Program-made: the position numbers and the translations under genes | The notes under the pieces: generated by a model | What the model saw: only the letters and a program-made list of their open reading frames with translations | What the model was told of the DNA's origin: nothing | Database searches by the model: none | NCBI GenBank assembly: GCA_027576995.1 | Contig: JANBQC010000006.1 | Span: forward strand, 62,001 to 126,000 | Direction of reading: 5' to 3' | Length of the DNA: 64,000 nt | Origin: Dimargaris cristalligena | Taxonomy: Eukaryota; Kickxellomycota; Dimargaritomycetes; Dimargaritales; Dimargaritaceae | Part shown: one piece after another, positions 11,590 through 23,329 of the stretch | Layout: every line of letters starts with the position of its first letter | Position numbering within the stretch: position 1 is the stretch's first letter

Positions 11590-14500
11590 CTAAGTTACAT
11601 AAACATACATATCCCGGTTGTTTTCATCCCGCTCAATATACTCCTTATTGATCAGTTGCTCAACGCATTTTTTAACCAACGGCACGTCTGGTCGGAACCG
11701 CTGTTGGCCCATCTGTATGACCTCAGCCACCAACTGATTATGGCTTAGCTGCCGTCTTGTTTTCATGATGCGCACAATCAGGGCCTGGAGATACAGTCGA
11801 CGATCTTCCTCCACTACCCGCCGGGTTGCTTCCGAACTCTCCTCCGCGTCGCCCAGGAGGCCATCGCCCTTCGGCGAATACGAAGCGGAGGGGTTGGAAT
11901 CATCACTGCCGGCCCCGGCAGAGGCCCCAGTGGCTGACGAAGCCATCGCATTGGCTGCAGGGACGCGCAGCTTGAAGCGCCGGTGACTAAACCGTTGATT
12001 AAGTAGGAGGACTGAATGTAAAGTACAGCCGGGTTGGGTTTGGGGGGCTTGTCGGACTAGCGAGTCCCCCCGGCCTTTGGTCAGGGCACTACGCTCATTG
12101 GTTGGAGGGACAGTTGTGTCGTCGGACACGGCAGATACCGATGGGGTGGAGGAGGAGGATGCGTCTACCGTCAACAGACCCATATCGACCAGTGGTTGGG
12201 TGTGGTAAAGGGTCTCCAAGGGACTCAGTTCGGTCAAGGCGGCTAGTTCAGGTATACTCAGCCGATCTATGCGTTCAAACTGGAGCAGTAGGGCCAGTTG
12301 GTGCAATGTCATGTGGACTTCGTACTTTTTGTCCAAATAGTTGAGTTTCACGTCGGCTTTAGCGAACTGCCACAGCCACGTCAGTTTACGGCCACTGTGT
12401 TTGCTGTGGTAAAATTCCACGAAGCGATTAAAGCTGTCGAGCAACTCCCCGGGAAATTTGAAGTCCCGGCCCGCCGCCGCCGTCGAAGAAAGCTGACTGC
12501 CGCTGCCACTACGGCTTCCGCCGTTATAATTAGGGTTACTATTGCCATTACCCCCGCCGTTCAGGGGCCACGACCGGGCCGTCAGAACCATACTTTTCAT
12601 GCGGGTGACTGGTGCTCCCGGACCGGACCGGGCGAACTCCTGGCTCAGCGTCTCACTCATGGCCACGTCGTTGAACATCTGGTTGAGTTTATTAGTGTAC
12701 TCCACCCCGCAGACACTCTGCAATTGGGCCACAATGGTGGCCTCTGTATCGGGGGAGGCACACTGGTTGAACATCAACCGGCGGGCGAGGGCCCGGGTGT
12801 AAAATTTCTGGAACACGTCCTTGTCGTCAATATACTTGAATAAATGCAGCATCTGGTGGAGACGACCTTCCCGATCGGTCTCGCTGAGACTGGCCCGGGT
12901 CGGTCGGCGTAGGAGGACCAGGTCACAGTATTTGGCGAAGAGTTCCGGGGCATAAAGAGCCTTGGCTAATTTACCCTCCAAGTCCGGCCGGGTACCACCC
13001 CCACCGGTGGCGGGTGGGGGAGTAGTCTGACTTCCCCCGATGGAAGAAGGGCCACTGGTGGCCGGGGTGGGTAGCGACGATGGACTGGCAACCTCCGTAC
13101 CCGGGGTCGCCGTGAGTGCCCATAGACTCCGCTGCTCGTTCACCACCGTTCGGAAGGCCTTGTCCAAGGCGGCCGTAAAGGCCGGGTCATTCCGGAAGAC
13201 GTCCTGACACGCCTGGAGCTGTTTGGTATGGAAATGCATGAGCTTCTCCACCACCTCCCGCAGGTCCTTAAACTCGGTCGAGGCCACCGCTCGCTTGATC
13301 TGCCGGCCACCCTCCACCACAAACTGTTCATAAGTTTCCAGGGCCGGTTGAATGCCGTCAGCAATGCGGGCCAACAGCGAATACGCCAACGCACAGCTGT
13401 ACAGATTGCCAGTAAAGATGGCCATGTCCAGTTCGGTTTGTAAGCGTGTCACATAGGGGCTAATAAGGGCCCGTTCGCAGCAGGTAACTACTTCCTGGAG
13501 AGAACTGGGGTGACAGTAACGTTCGCCGTTGGCCGTTTCGGTGACTAAAAGGGCGCTGATTTGCTCCATAAACGACACGATATCCAGCGAATCAAACAGA
13601 TCACGGGCCCGTTTTTGGCAGTAGTGGCGAAGCCGGGAAATATAGGGGCTTTTGAACTCGATAAAGTACCAGCTCAGATGGGAGGACGGCGTGGGATCAA
13701 TAACACACACGGAATCGACGAATCGCCGGACGAGCGATGGATGGGTGGCCGACGCGGCGCTGGTAACAATGGTAGTGGCGGCGTTATGGACGCCCTGTCG
13801 ACCGGAGGCGATGATACCAAACGCCTGATTCACCAGTAAATTATCATACTGGTCCCGGATCGCATTGAGGACCCGATAGCGCCAGATCCGGCGGGACAAC
13901 GAGAGGATATCCTCGAGGTCGTAATAAGGCGGCTGACTGGTGTTCGGCGAGGCAGATCCCGAAGTCCATAAATCGTTGCTTAGACTACCCGGAAGACCGT
14001 CGTATATTACCGAGGGGTGGGCCGTCAGTCTTGTGGCATAGTTTTGGGTCGGGCCCGTTTCGCTGGCTAATTTCTGGAGCCGTTTGTTTAAGTAGATGCA
14101 GAGCGAGTCGATGTAGATGGAGGCGAGGGAGTACTGCTCCCAGTGGGTGGCGTACGCCTGGAGCGGGTTGTCGCTGTGGATAATTTGCTATAATCGCGGG
14201 GAGATAATGGGGTTGATGGGTAGTTGTTAGTGAGGCCGTGGGTGGTGACGCATAATCTGGCCTAGGTATTAGAAAGGTCGGGATAGGTTTTGTAGAAGGT
14301 CGCCGGTTATCCCCCACCATAATATTTAAATCCCCGATAGGGGTAATAACGGCAGGATTGGCAAGGGGGCTGGGGGGTTTGATTTTATAAACAGCTAAAA
14401 CTCGATCGTTGCGGGATACCGGGACGGGCCAGAAACGAAACTCACACCCTCCCATACTAACTACTTGGTCAAGGCACACTCCAACAGCATAGAAACTCCT

Positions 14501-14744
14501 ACCATATAGCGCAACTTACAAGTAGCAGATGACTGGTGTGTTCCTCCAGGTACCGGGCCAATGCATGGAATAGCTGTTGAATGTAAGGTTGGGGTCGGGC
14601 GGTACACATATCGTAGATAAGCTGGATAATATGCACGCCCGAGACACTATCGAAGTTTGAAAAAGAGTATAGTTTGGTCAAGTCATTGCTCAGCTTGGCG
14701 AACATTTGCCCAAACGGAATGCGACGCTTCTTTAAAAGCAACAT
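11590..14744 (-). CDS. CUL1: CUL1/Cdc53-type cullin, SCF ubiquitin-ligase scaffold
   Basis: Scaffold of an SCF-type E3 ubiquitin ligase: the N-terminal cullin repeats bind adaptor and F-box proteins, and the C-terminus binds the RING protein. Two exons, 14520-14744 and 11590-14187, join in phase 0 (GTAAGT donor, acceptor TTATAG), giving 940 aa. The N-terminus has LYSFSNFDSVSG, typical of CUL1. Later come FTAALDKAF, AKYCDLVLLRR, FKYIDDKDVFQKFYTRALARRL and the cullin-homology block HSGRKLTWLWQFAKADV. The C-terminal winged-helix domain carries the NEDD8 site IVRIMKTRR (modified Lys about residue 884) and ends NKEYIERDENNRDMYVYVT. Three low-complexity inserts rich in Ser, Gly, Thr and Pro explain the extra length over human CUL1 (776 aa). 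The CUL1 subtype is inferred from the N-terminus and overall order of blocks. Confidence 0.93.
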
Positions 14745-15504
14745 AGTGGGCGAATGGGGCGCATGTGAAGTCCGAAAGGGCGAGAAGTGTGTGTATGCGT
14801 GTATATGAAGGGATTGTTAAGAAGTGATAAATATAATGTGGATGGGGGGATGGGCAGAGAATGTGGCCAAGGTAAATGAAACGAAACTCAAAGCTAACAA
14901 TCTACACTCAACTGTTTATAAGTTCAGTTCTCAATAACAAAAGAAATCTAGGGCCTTACTCAGTCCTCAGGGTCCCTAAGAGATGCAAGGGGGAGGGAGG
15001 TTCCTTCTAGCAAACCAAGGGCCTAATGGGGGGGGGATGAAGTTCCGAGCTGCCTTGGGCATATAGCACCTGTAAATCTCCCTAGAAGCCAATAAATGGC
15101 CCAAAAATAGTTTGCTCTATTATACCGAGATTGCGGTGAAGTTTATTCCAAAGTATGTGATTAGTGGGAGGATATAAGAGTATCAATGACATCTTAGCAT
15201 AACTATTGATAAAGTAGCAATTGTTGGGGTACAAAAACTCAATTTGTTAAATTCATCATATTTCTCAACATAAATGGGCCACGAGTCACTTAATCGGCGG
15301 CTTAGATTAGGGCACGTAAATCACCGTATTTTTACTTAAAAATGGTATATGATAGCAATAAATAATAAAAGGTAGTACAAAACAGAGCGCGACATCCGTC
15401 TAGTCTGATGGCCAGATCAATTCGGTAAAAATTGCAATTTAGAGCACAGGAAGTATGGGTAGAAATTACAGCAGGCTCAAAAGGGAGAGGCATAATAACG
15501 ATGG
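14745..15504. other. intergenic, cullin upstream / RIF1 downstream
   Basis: No gene is supported. It should hold the cullin promoter and the RIF1 3' flank. The sequence is AT-rich with a short G run near 15030. Confidence 0.5.
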
Positions 15505-18500
15505 CTACGCATTGCCGCTATCCATCTTGGACTCGAGGGCCTTGACAATAGTATTGGAGAGGGAGGTGGTATAACGCTGGATTTGCAAGAGCTGCCTACA
15601 ATTTGGATTTAGAGATGGTGTAAATGGCAGTATTTTTAAAATAAAGCAACAAAAGGTTAGATTAGTAAGTCTGGGGTATTCATAGTATCTAAAACTTGGT
15701 ACATAGACACCCCACCCAGGATAGTGACACTATTTTGCGCAGTATATAGGATATAAGGGCCAGATTTCAGCTGACTTGGTGCGGAAAGGTGCACCCACTT
15801 ACTTAATACTAAATGACGAAAAGTTGGTGTGTGCCTGGCAGTCCTGTAAATCCTGCAAGAGTTCAATTAGATCATCGGGGGACGAGGGTGACCGGTGTTG
15901 GTGACTGGCAGTATCGGACGAATTCACCTTGGTGGCCTTAATAACTGGTTGGGAGGGCTTTGATACATTGACATCCGCCGCTGGCACGCTGAGCTTCCGT
16001 TTACGCGGCAGTAGCGTCGCAGTGAGGGATCCATTCGTCGAGCCGTCCGGGGAGGGGGCCGAATCCGACTCATCCGACACTTGTGGACTACCGGACCGAC
16101 TATTGGTCCCATTGGCAGGGTTCTGGCTTACCAGCTGGTCCCGCGTCATCAATAGCCGTTGGTGGAATGCGTCAGGCACGGTAAAAACGACCCGGATCGG
16201 TGATGGACGGAATGCCAGGGTAGCAGGGTTCGTATTGCCATTCGTTCGAGAATATTTGGGTGACTTGAGGTAGCACAGTGATATGGGACGCGCCTGGTTC
16301 AAAGCATCGGCTTGGCACGGAACCAGGATTCCTGTGACCGGTGCAAAGAGGTGGTTCCAAAAAAGAATGGCACAGCGGGCGAGTCGGGTGGATTTGTGAG
16401 TCAAGGCGGTAGTTAAGAGAGGCATGATGATGCTAAATAGTTTAGCATCGACGACTTTGGTGTACAAGGCCATGGCTCGAAGAATGGCCCGAAGAAGCTG
16501 ACCTAGCTCGGTATGATACAGTGCCTGAACCTGCCGGGTTTGGTCGGCCACATAATGTCGCTCGTCACTCAGCCAGAGGCGTAGGGCCCCCAAAAGGGAT
16601 GAGTGGGCATCCTGGAATACGGCTCCATCGGCAAAGTAACAAGGGAAAAGCTCGAGCAATTGGCAGATGCATCGGAACGTGGTCTGTAAAAAGACCGGAA
16701 GCTGTTTTTTATCCTGAGGGACCTGGTCTAGCCAGTTGTAGCAGTCGTAAAGGAAGGACGTGGCTGTTTGTAGTGTATGCTCGTAATCAGTTAGAAATAG
16801 AGTGGGTTCCGATTGCGAATTAAGGGCGTCGACAAGGGCCTCAGGGAACACAGAGAGACCCATGGGGGAATTGATGGCGATATCAGTCGGATCAGCCGTG
16901 CCCAACGTTCGGCAGACAATGTCGAAAGCAAAGGTCTGCCAAAAAAAGGAGCTACAACCCAGCATGTCCAAGATTAAAGATACACAAAAGTCCGATTTTT
17001 AGTAACGGGGTTGGTTCAAATATATTAATGTCGCAATCAGCGCCAACACAAGTATGCCTGTCTAAATCGGTGTATCAAATGGCGGGAGTAGTTCGATTTA
17101 GAGTGTCTAAAAATCTCGACTTACCTGGATACGGTTAAGAGGGCGCCGTGGTGCCAGTATCGGGCCAGTTGGGTATAAAGGGGGAGTAATAAAAAAGTCA
17201 AGCCCCAAGTTGCTTCGCCAATCCCACTTTGGTGGTCAATCAAGCGGGTGAATAACAGAGTCCACTGGGATCGGATCTGATCCAAAAGCGAAGGTGAACA
17301 GTCTTCCGGATTCAGTAATTTCATGGGCTGGAGTAGCAGAGCAAGGCACTGGGTCAACGCTTCGGTGGGTAACCGGCAGGCCGGGGATAGCTGCGCCAGT
17401 TGCGCATTAGTCCACTGGGCCCACACTACCCAAGTGACTATGGACGACCGGTGGGGCGCAGGGAAAGCGTTGTGCCATTGTAGCCAGAATGGGTGCATGG
17501 CCAAAAAACACTCTTTTGGGCTGTTTGGTTCGACCTGAGGGCGATTATGTTGTATTAACGCGAGTAAATGGCATTGGGTACTTTTGATCAGGTCCTGGAC
17601 GCAATCATTGGATTCGATTGGGATGCGGTCGAGATGGCGGAGAATCGCCAGGAATAAATCGTTGAGCGCGTCTAAAGGTCGAGTATATTTAGGTAAATCG
17701 GCATTAAAAAGAAAACCAGGTGAGGGATAATGAAATTCCTAGGATAGTTATAAACCCCTCATTGGTATCGGCCATCCACGGTATCCTTAGCATAAGAGCC
17801 AGTAACCAATTATAGGGAAGTCAGAGCGGAGAAAAATGGAGGGGCACTGGGCTATCGATGATAAACCTACCTATGAGTGTAGATGGCGATGATACAGATG
17901 ACTGGCGGCTTGGGGGGGTGAACGCCCCGGTTTTATCGCCGTTTTCGCGGTCCGAATCAATTTCGGCGCCACTATCCCCAGGCTCCCCGATTTTGCCAGC
18001 CGGGCCATCTGCCTGGGTATTGGAGGACGAATCAGATGTCCGAGTTGCGGTGGGGTCACTTGGCAATCCAAGACCGGCGGGGGTAATACATTGGTCATTC
18101 AGCAGAGGCCAGAGATGGGTCGAGTTAATAAGGCTTGTGACGAGTCGCTCGAATAGAAATAATTCACTGAGATGATACGGCGGAGTAAACGGAGCGGAGT
18201 TAGAGGTGTCATCAGTAGGTGGAGAGGCGGTTTCCGATTCAGGGTAGAGCCAAGTGGGTGGTTTTGCGACACATGGTGGGTCCGTCCGCTGGGATACGGT
18301 GCGTAAGGCATTAATATACGCCTCGATAGAAGGGCGAGCGGGCAGCCCGGTAGGGTCTAACGTGGCCATAGCGCTAGGGGACGGTAAGGAATTCATCCCG
18401 TCCGAGGCTTCCGTTATCTCGATTGGATCGCCCTGCAGCAGGTATAGGAGGGCATCCCAGACGGAGGCTAAATAATTATCGCAGAGAGGAATCCGGGTCG

Positions 18501-21500
18501 AGTCAATCTGGCTCTCAGGATGGTCGGGAGGCAGATACACCATCGCTTGGTCCGACCACGAAGCCATAGCGGAAGGAGGGTCTGAAGGGGTTATAGCTAG
18601 GTTGGTGGGGTCAATATTATCGATAGGGGTATTAGAGGACCACGTGAGGGGATTTGGTGGCAGGTCCGCGGACGGCTCTATAGCAGTGTCCTGCAGGGAT
18701 TTGCCTAATGTAAACTGGAACCATTCGATAATTAGCGGGAATTGCTGAAGCACAGTCGCCAAGTCCAACCCAGTCGACTGAAAAAGAAGTGAACGGCAAT
18801 GAAGGGCTTCAACAGCCATCGACTGGATATTTACAGCCGCCGGACTCCCAATTGCCTGGGGTGGATCCCCATCTTCCGCGGATGCCGACGTAGCATCAAC
18901 TGGGGTGCCCCACTGGCGGGTATAAGAAAGCCACCGGGGGGTTAAAATAGGGTTCGGTGGATAGGGGGAAAATGAGAGGTATTCTAGGATGCGGGAGGGC
19001 TGCCATGTGGGGGTAGCATCCGTGACTGGTGTAGGGGTAGACGTACGATCCCGGTTGAGACGTATTAGAGCAGGAGCCACCATGGCCTCAAGCGAATATA
19101 GAGCTAATGAGCGAACCTCGTCGAAGGGGTCAGTCAGGGCCCGCGGGAGTAGCGGCTCAACTACAATGGAGAAAAATACGCCAAGGTGGGTGCCCAAGGC
19201 ATACACCAAGGTGACCCAGGTCCGGAGACAGACACTGCGTATACACCGATTCTTCTCAAACATGAAGCAGTTAATCAGCGGTACCATGATGAGGCGCACC
19301 CGTTTTTCGTGGAACAGGTTACCGTCCAGGGAAAGGGTGTAAATCAAACAGCGCCAGTGCCGGAATGCAGTCGTTTTCACATCGGCCTTGCGACTATTGA
19401 AGGCCTTCTCTAGCACTTTAAGAAATGGGTTGAGCATGGCGCTCTTGTGGAGCTGGCGACCGAGGTAAGCGATGAGAATCCCCCAGACTCGGGTGACTAG
19501 TTTCTCCTCACCCTTTGCGAACAGGCGGTTCATGGCATCAATTACGGCCACGGCATTATTGGTTAAAAAGTTCTAACGGCAGTGGATATGACATACAGGT
19601 CCAATTGGTGGCTGATGGTTAGAATTGATATAAGGTGATTGTTAAGGGACACGCCCCCCTGATCTTATGACTGCATGCAGAGGTGCTGCCCAGCCTTCAC
19701 TTGCAATTAACAATATCCATGTCATAATTTCCGGCAAACTATACCAATCCAGGGAGATAGTAGTTTATCCCATAACAACTTACTTTGAATACCAAGTCAG
19801 TTAGTTTGGAATCCACGGGCCCTTTATCCGTCGATTTCTCGTGCGGCTGTGGCGTAGGATCCACAAACTGCAGGTAAACCAACCGCATGATCCGTTCCGA
19901 CTTAATGCGTGCCATGGGTGGATCGCTAAATACGTAGTCAATTAGGGTATTAAACCAATCACTTAAATACTGGGTGGCGACCGGTGGGTGTACCGTAAAG
20001 GCCCTTTCGAGTACTACAAGTGCCTCCATTTTAATGGAAACCGATTTGGGACACTGTCGTAGTATCTGGGTGGTCACACTGACCATCCGAGGAGCCAATT
20101 CCTGGATCAGTTCAGAAGGTACTTGGGCATTTGCGATACAATTAAGGCAGAGTCCGCTGGTCGTCTGATGTATTTACCGAGGCACATGAGTACAAGTATG
20201 GTTAAACAGTATGTGCGTATTATAGGCGGGTTAGTATATTAAATGGCCACAGTCAATTCCCTAATTCGGGGGGGGGGGTGTTCATTTGGGAAAATCAACC
20301 ATGATTCAATAGACGTCGGATAGTACTGGCTGGACTAGGGGGTGAGTGGGTTAGGGCATTAAACGAATAAAAAGTAGGTTACACAATAGAATGTTAAATG
20401 ACAATATACCTTTTCCTGGGTTACGGCTAGACGCTCAAGAATCCAGTTCAGAACGGCCTCCAATTGGTCCTGGGGCACTGATTGGGTACATTCGGGAATC
20501 CGGAACCAATACACGAGGCACCGTAAGGCATAGAGACTAATGACGTGGTTGCTGCTTTCCTTGAGATCGGTGTGAAACGCCTGAAGAAAGAGGGGGGCAC
20601 TCTCGATTAGGGCTCGACAGGGCGGAAATGATGTTAATGTGTTGGTATCAACCGTTTCGGCTACTTCGACGGATAGTGAAGGATCAGCTAGCTCGGCCGA
20701 AGCCTGGTGATCATTGGTAGTAGAGGAACATTCATCTACGGGGATTGTCGCCATAACCGAAGGTGTAGTAGGGCGCAGTTGATGATAGAGGCCCGAGTAC
20801 AGCTCAATCCGTTGCTCCACATCCATGATAGCCCATACTAAATTGGGCGATTCGTCCTTCACGTTCATTGGGGACGATTCATCGAAGTCCTTCGGGATAC
20901 ATTTTGACAGAGGAGTACTCGAATCGGTAGAGTCGGTCTTGGCGGCATCGGATTGGTAGTGGGCGGACCATAGCTGGATAGCGATTTGGGCAAAATTACA
21001 GGTGTCGGTGGAGGGGTCGGAATCAGTTCCCGGGAATTCATCTTCCGGGGACCAGGCCACGGGAAAGAGCGGGCCATGGCCACCGGCTTCCGATATTTGG
21101 GCCTGCCGGAGCTTAGCCTGGAAGAGCGGGGACGGAGAAACCGCGGATGCGCCGGCCTCGAGAACCGCCGCGATGGAGTCCGCCGCCGGGCGAGAGCGGG
21201 GGCTACTAGCAAATAAACTCACATACTGGCGTAATTTAGACGGGGTTTTCAGGATTCCCTTGACCACATTGGGAGCGGGGGACAGACCAGGCGGGTTGGT
21301 ATGGGTAGGCAAATAACTGGGAGTTCCGGTGGCGGTGGGAGGGGCTGCTGGGACAGGGGTAAGGTCAGTGGAAGCGACTGTGGTAGCGTTTGTGGTTGTG
21401 GTTGAAGTTGAAGTTGTGGAAGCTGCGCCGGAAGAATCTTCCGGGTGACCCATGAACCGGGGGACAGGTGACCCAGCAGGGATAGGAGAGTAGACAGAAT

Positions 21501-21597
21501 GAGTCAGTGGCGACACTAGGCTGCGGGGGCCCAACTGGCAGGAACTGAACGAGACCTGCTTGGCCTTATTACGGGCACTGGCCGGGGTGGCGGGCAT
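15505..21597 (-). CDS. RIF1: RIF1 telomere / replication-timing protein
   Basis: RIF1 recruits protein phosphatase 1 to control replication origins and acts at telomeres and DNA breaks. Exons are 20410-21597, 19784-20164, 17871-19572, 17125-17671, 15803-16951 and 15505-15595; all phases match, giving about 1685 aa. The Rif1 N-terminal HEAT-like domain runs through exons 1-3: an ALRCLVYWFR helix, LCLNCIANAQVPSELI, a Pro-rich hinge, then VWGILIAYLGRQLHKS and FRHWRCLIYTLSLDGN. Near the N-terminus lie two PP1-docking motifs, KQVSF (13-17, RVxF class) and GILK (114-117, SILK class), the arrangement known from yeast Rif1. The C-terminal part is divergent, with a basic RKRKL segment. I start at the ATG at 21597; the raw open frame begins further upstream only with a non-ATG codon. 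Donors are GTAAGT or GTAGGT, except GTATAT after exon 1. Confidence 0.88.
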
Positions 21598-23329
21598 AGC
21601 GAGAAAGAACGTTTCGAATGAAAGGAACGGGACTTGGGCGGATTCGCGTATAAGAAGAATATATGGGCCGCAGGGCAATTTAAAGAATAAGGTGAGGGTG
21701 GTGGAATCGGTCAGGTACTATTAAAAAATAAGAGTATTTTTGAGAGTCCAGCAGGTTCGCTTGTTACGGCCTGCACTACTGTTCAATAGAGGGTCCCTGC
21801 TATGCAAAGGTGGTGGTGGTGGACAGGTGCTGTTGTTGCGGATCGGGGGCGGGGTTTCGGGGAGGGCGAGTTGAAGAAACCAAAAGAATAAAGGAATAAC
21901 AATGCAAAAAAAATGGCATTTATATATAAGTAGATTTATGGAAATGGGTGAGGGGGGATATACAATATGAGAGAAATATTCAGAAGGATTTAAACAATGC
22001 CAACGAGAAAGAACTCGCTTTGTCAATGAAATGGAAATCAGAAGGTCAAAGACGGGCAGCACGGCCGGGAAACCGTTAGGGTTAACAGGCACACTACAGC
22101 CAATTGGTAGGCGTTATCGAGCAATGGGTTAGGTTAGCAGGGTAACGTGGGTTGAGGAGTAGGAAGGGGGGCTTGGTAATAAACAAGGCCCCCCGCTAAA
22201 CTAAGCCGGCTATTTGGTTTGGAAGCGCGAGAGCCAGCCGCGATGATTGGTTGATCTAATAGACTAATTCCGAAATCATAACAAAGACCAGTGACATTCA
22301 AAATACTCGTCTTCAATCTCACTCCCTTAATTACCTGACTCAGTCCTCCCCCTCCTCCTCCTTGAAAATAAGACCCTAATATACCCGGTTACCCTTGGAA
22401 CAATCCGCTGTTTAATTCCACCGAATCAATGTGGTATAGTATGTATATTATTATATCATAGGTTTGGATACGTTGAGGATGATCACATTATCTAAGAAAT
22501 AGAGAAAGAGAGGGGAGCTCATCTCAGCTGCAAAAGGTTTCCAATAAAAATAATATCTCAGAATGATACATTATTATTATCTAGACATCGGACAAATGCG
22601 ATTTGGAATACGGACTGTTCATTTTATACCGGTTGTGTCGAGTGGGACTGGGGGTTACCGAGAGTTGGGATCCAAGTGGGGATCTAGGTTAGGGCTACGC
22701 GGATTAGTGGGGGGTGTTTAAATTAGGATTTTATCAAGACATGTCTATTTCCGGATTCGGTGGCCAATTTTAGGTTTTATACTATTGGTTCCGTTTCGGG
22801 TTCAGTCGGGTCGAATATCGTTCGCTCATCGCTTGGCAGGTTCTCCCGCCATGGTGGGCTACATGGTTGATACGGTTCGTGGGCGTTCTGGTCGCTTGGC
22901 GGTTGTAATTTAAAAAGCGGGGCAGCTGAGCGAAACTCTTATTCAGCTAGAAATACAAACCCACAGGACAGGGGAGGACCACTCCAACTTTATCAGTTTA
23001 TAGGCACTATCAATTACAGAGACGGAAATCATCATAGAAGCAATTACAAGAGGAAGGGAGGGGATGGAAATCAACAGCCGGCATATACTTCGAGTCAGCG
23101 GATAATCCACATCTGTGAATAAGTATGTCGTAAGCAATGTATGGGTTGTAGATTGGTTATTGGGGTATTACATTGTTAGAAACTGTCGTAAAAAACTACA
23201 AATAGATCCAGTTTGGGTGAAATACGCCAACTTGTAATAAGGGAGGGTATATGGTAGACGTCGCGGGTAAATTAGGGTATCGGGTGTGCGCGCACACTTA
23301 TCCTCTCCCCTCGCTTGCATTCCGATGCC
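21598..23329. other. intergenic, RIF1 upstream / deubiquitinase downstream
   Basis: No gene is supported in this 1.7 kb. The minus-strand open frame 21721-22092 is low-complexity and hydrophobic, with no recognisable domain. The stretch should contain the RIF1 promoter (purine-rich on the plus strand, so pyrimidine-rich in the RIF1 sense) and the 3' untranslated region of the deubiquitinase. Confidence 0.45.

Noticed and set aside
12298..12843. A 181-aa plus-strand frame
   Set aside because: It is antisense to the cullin coding exon.
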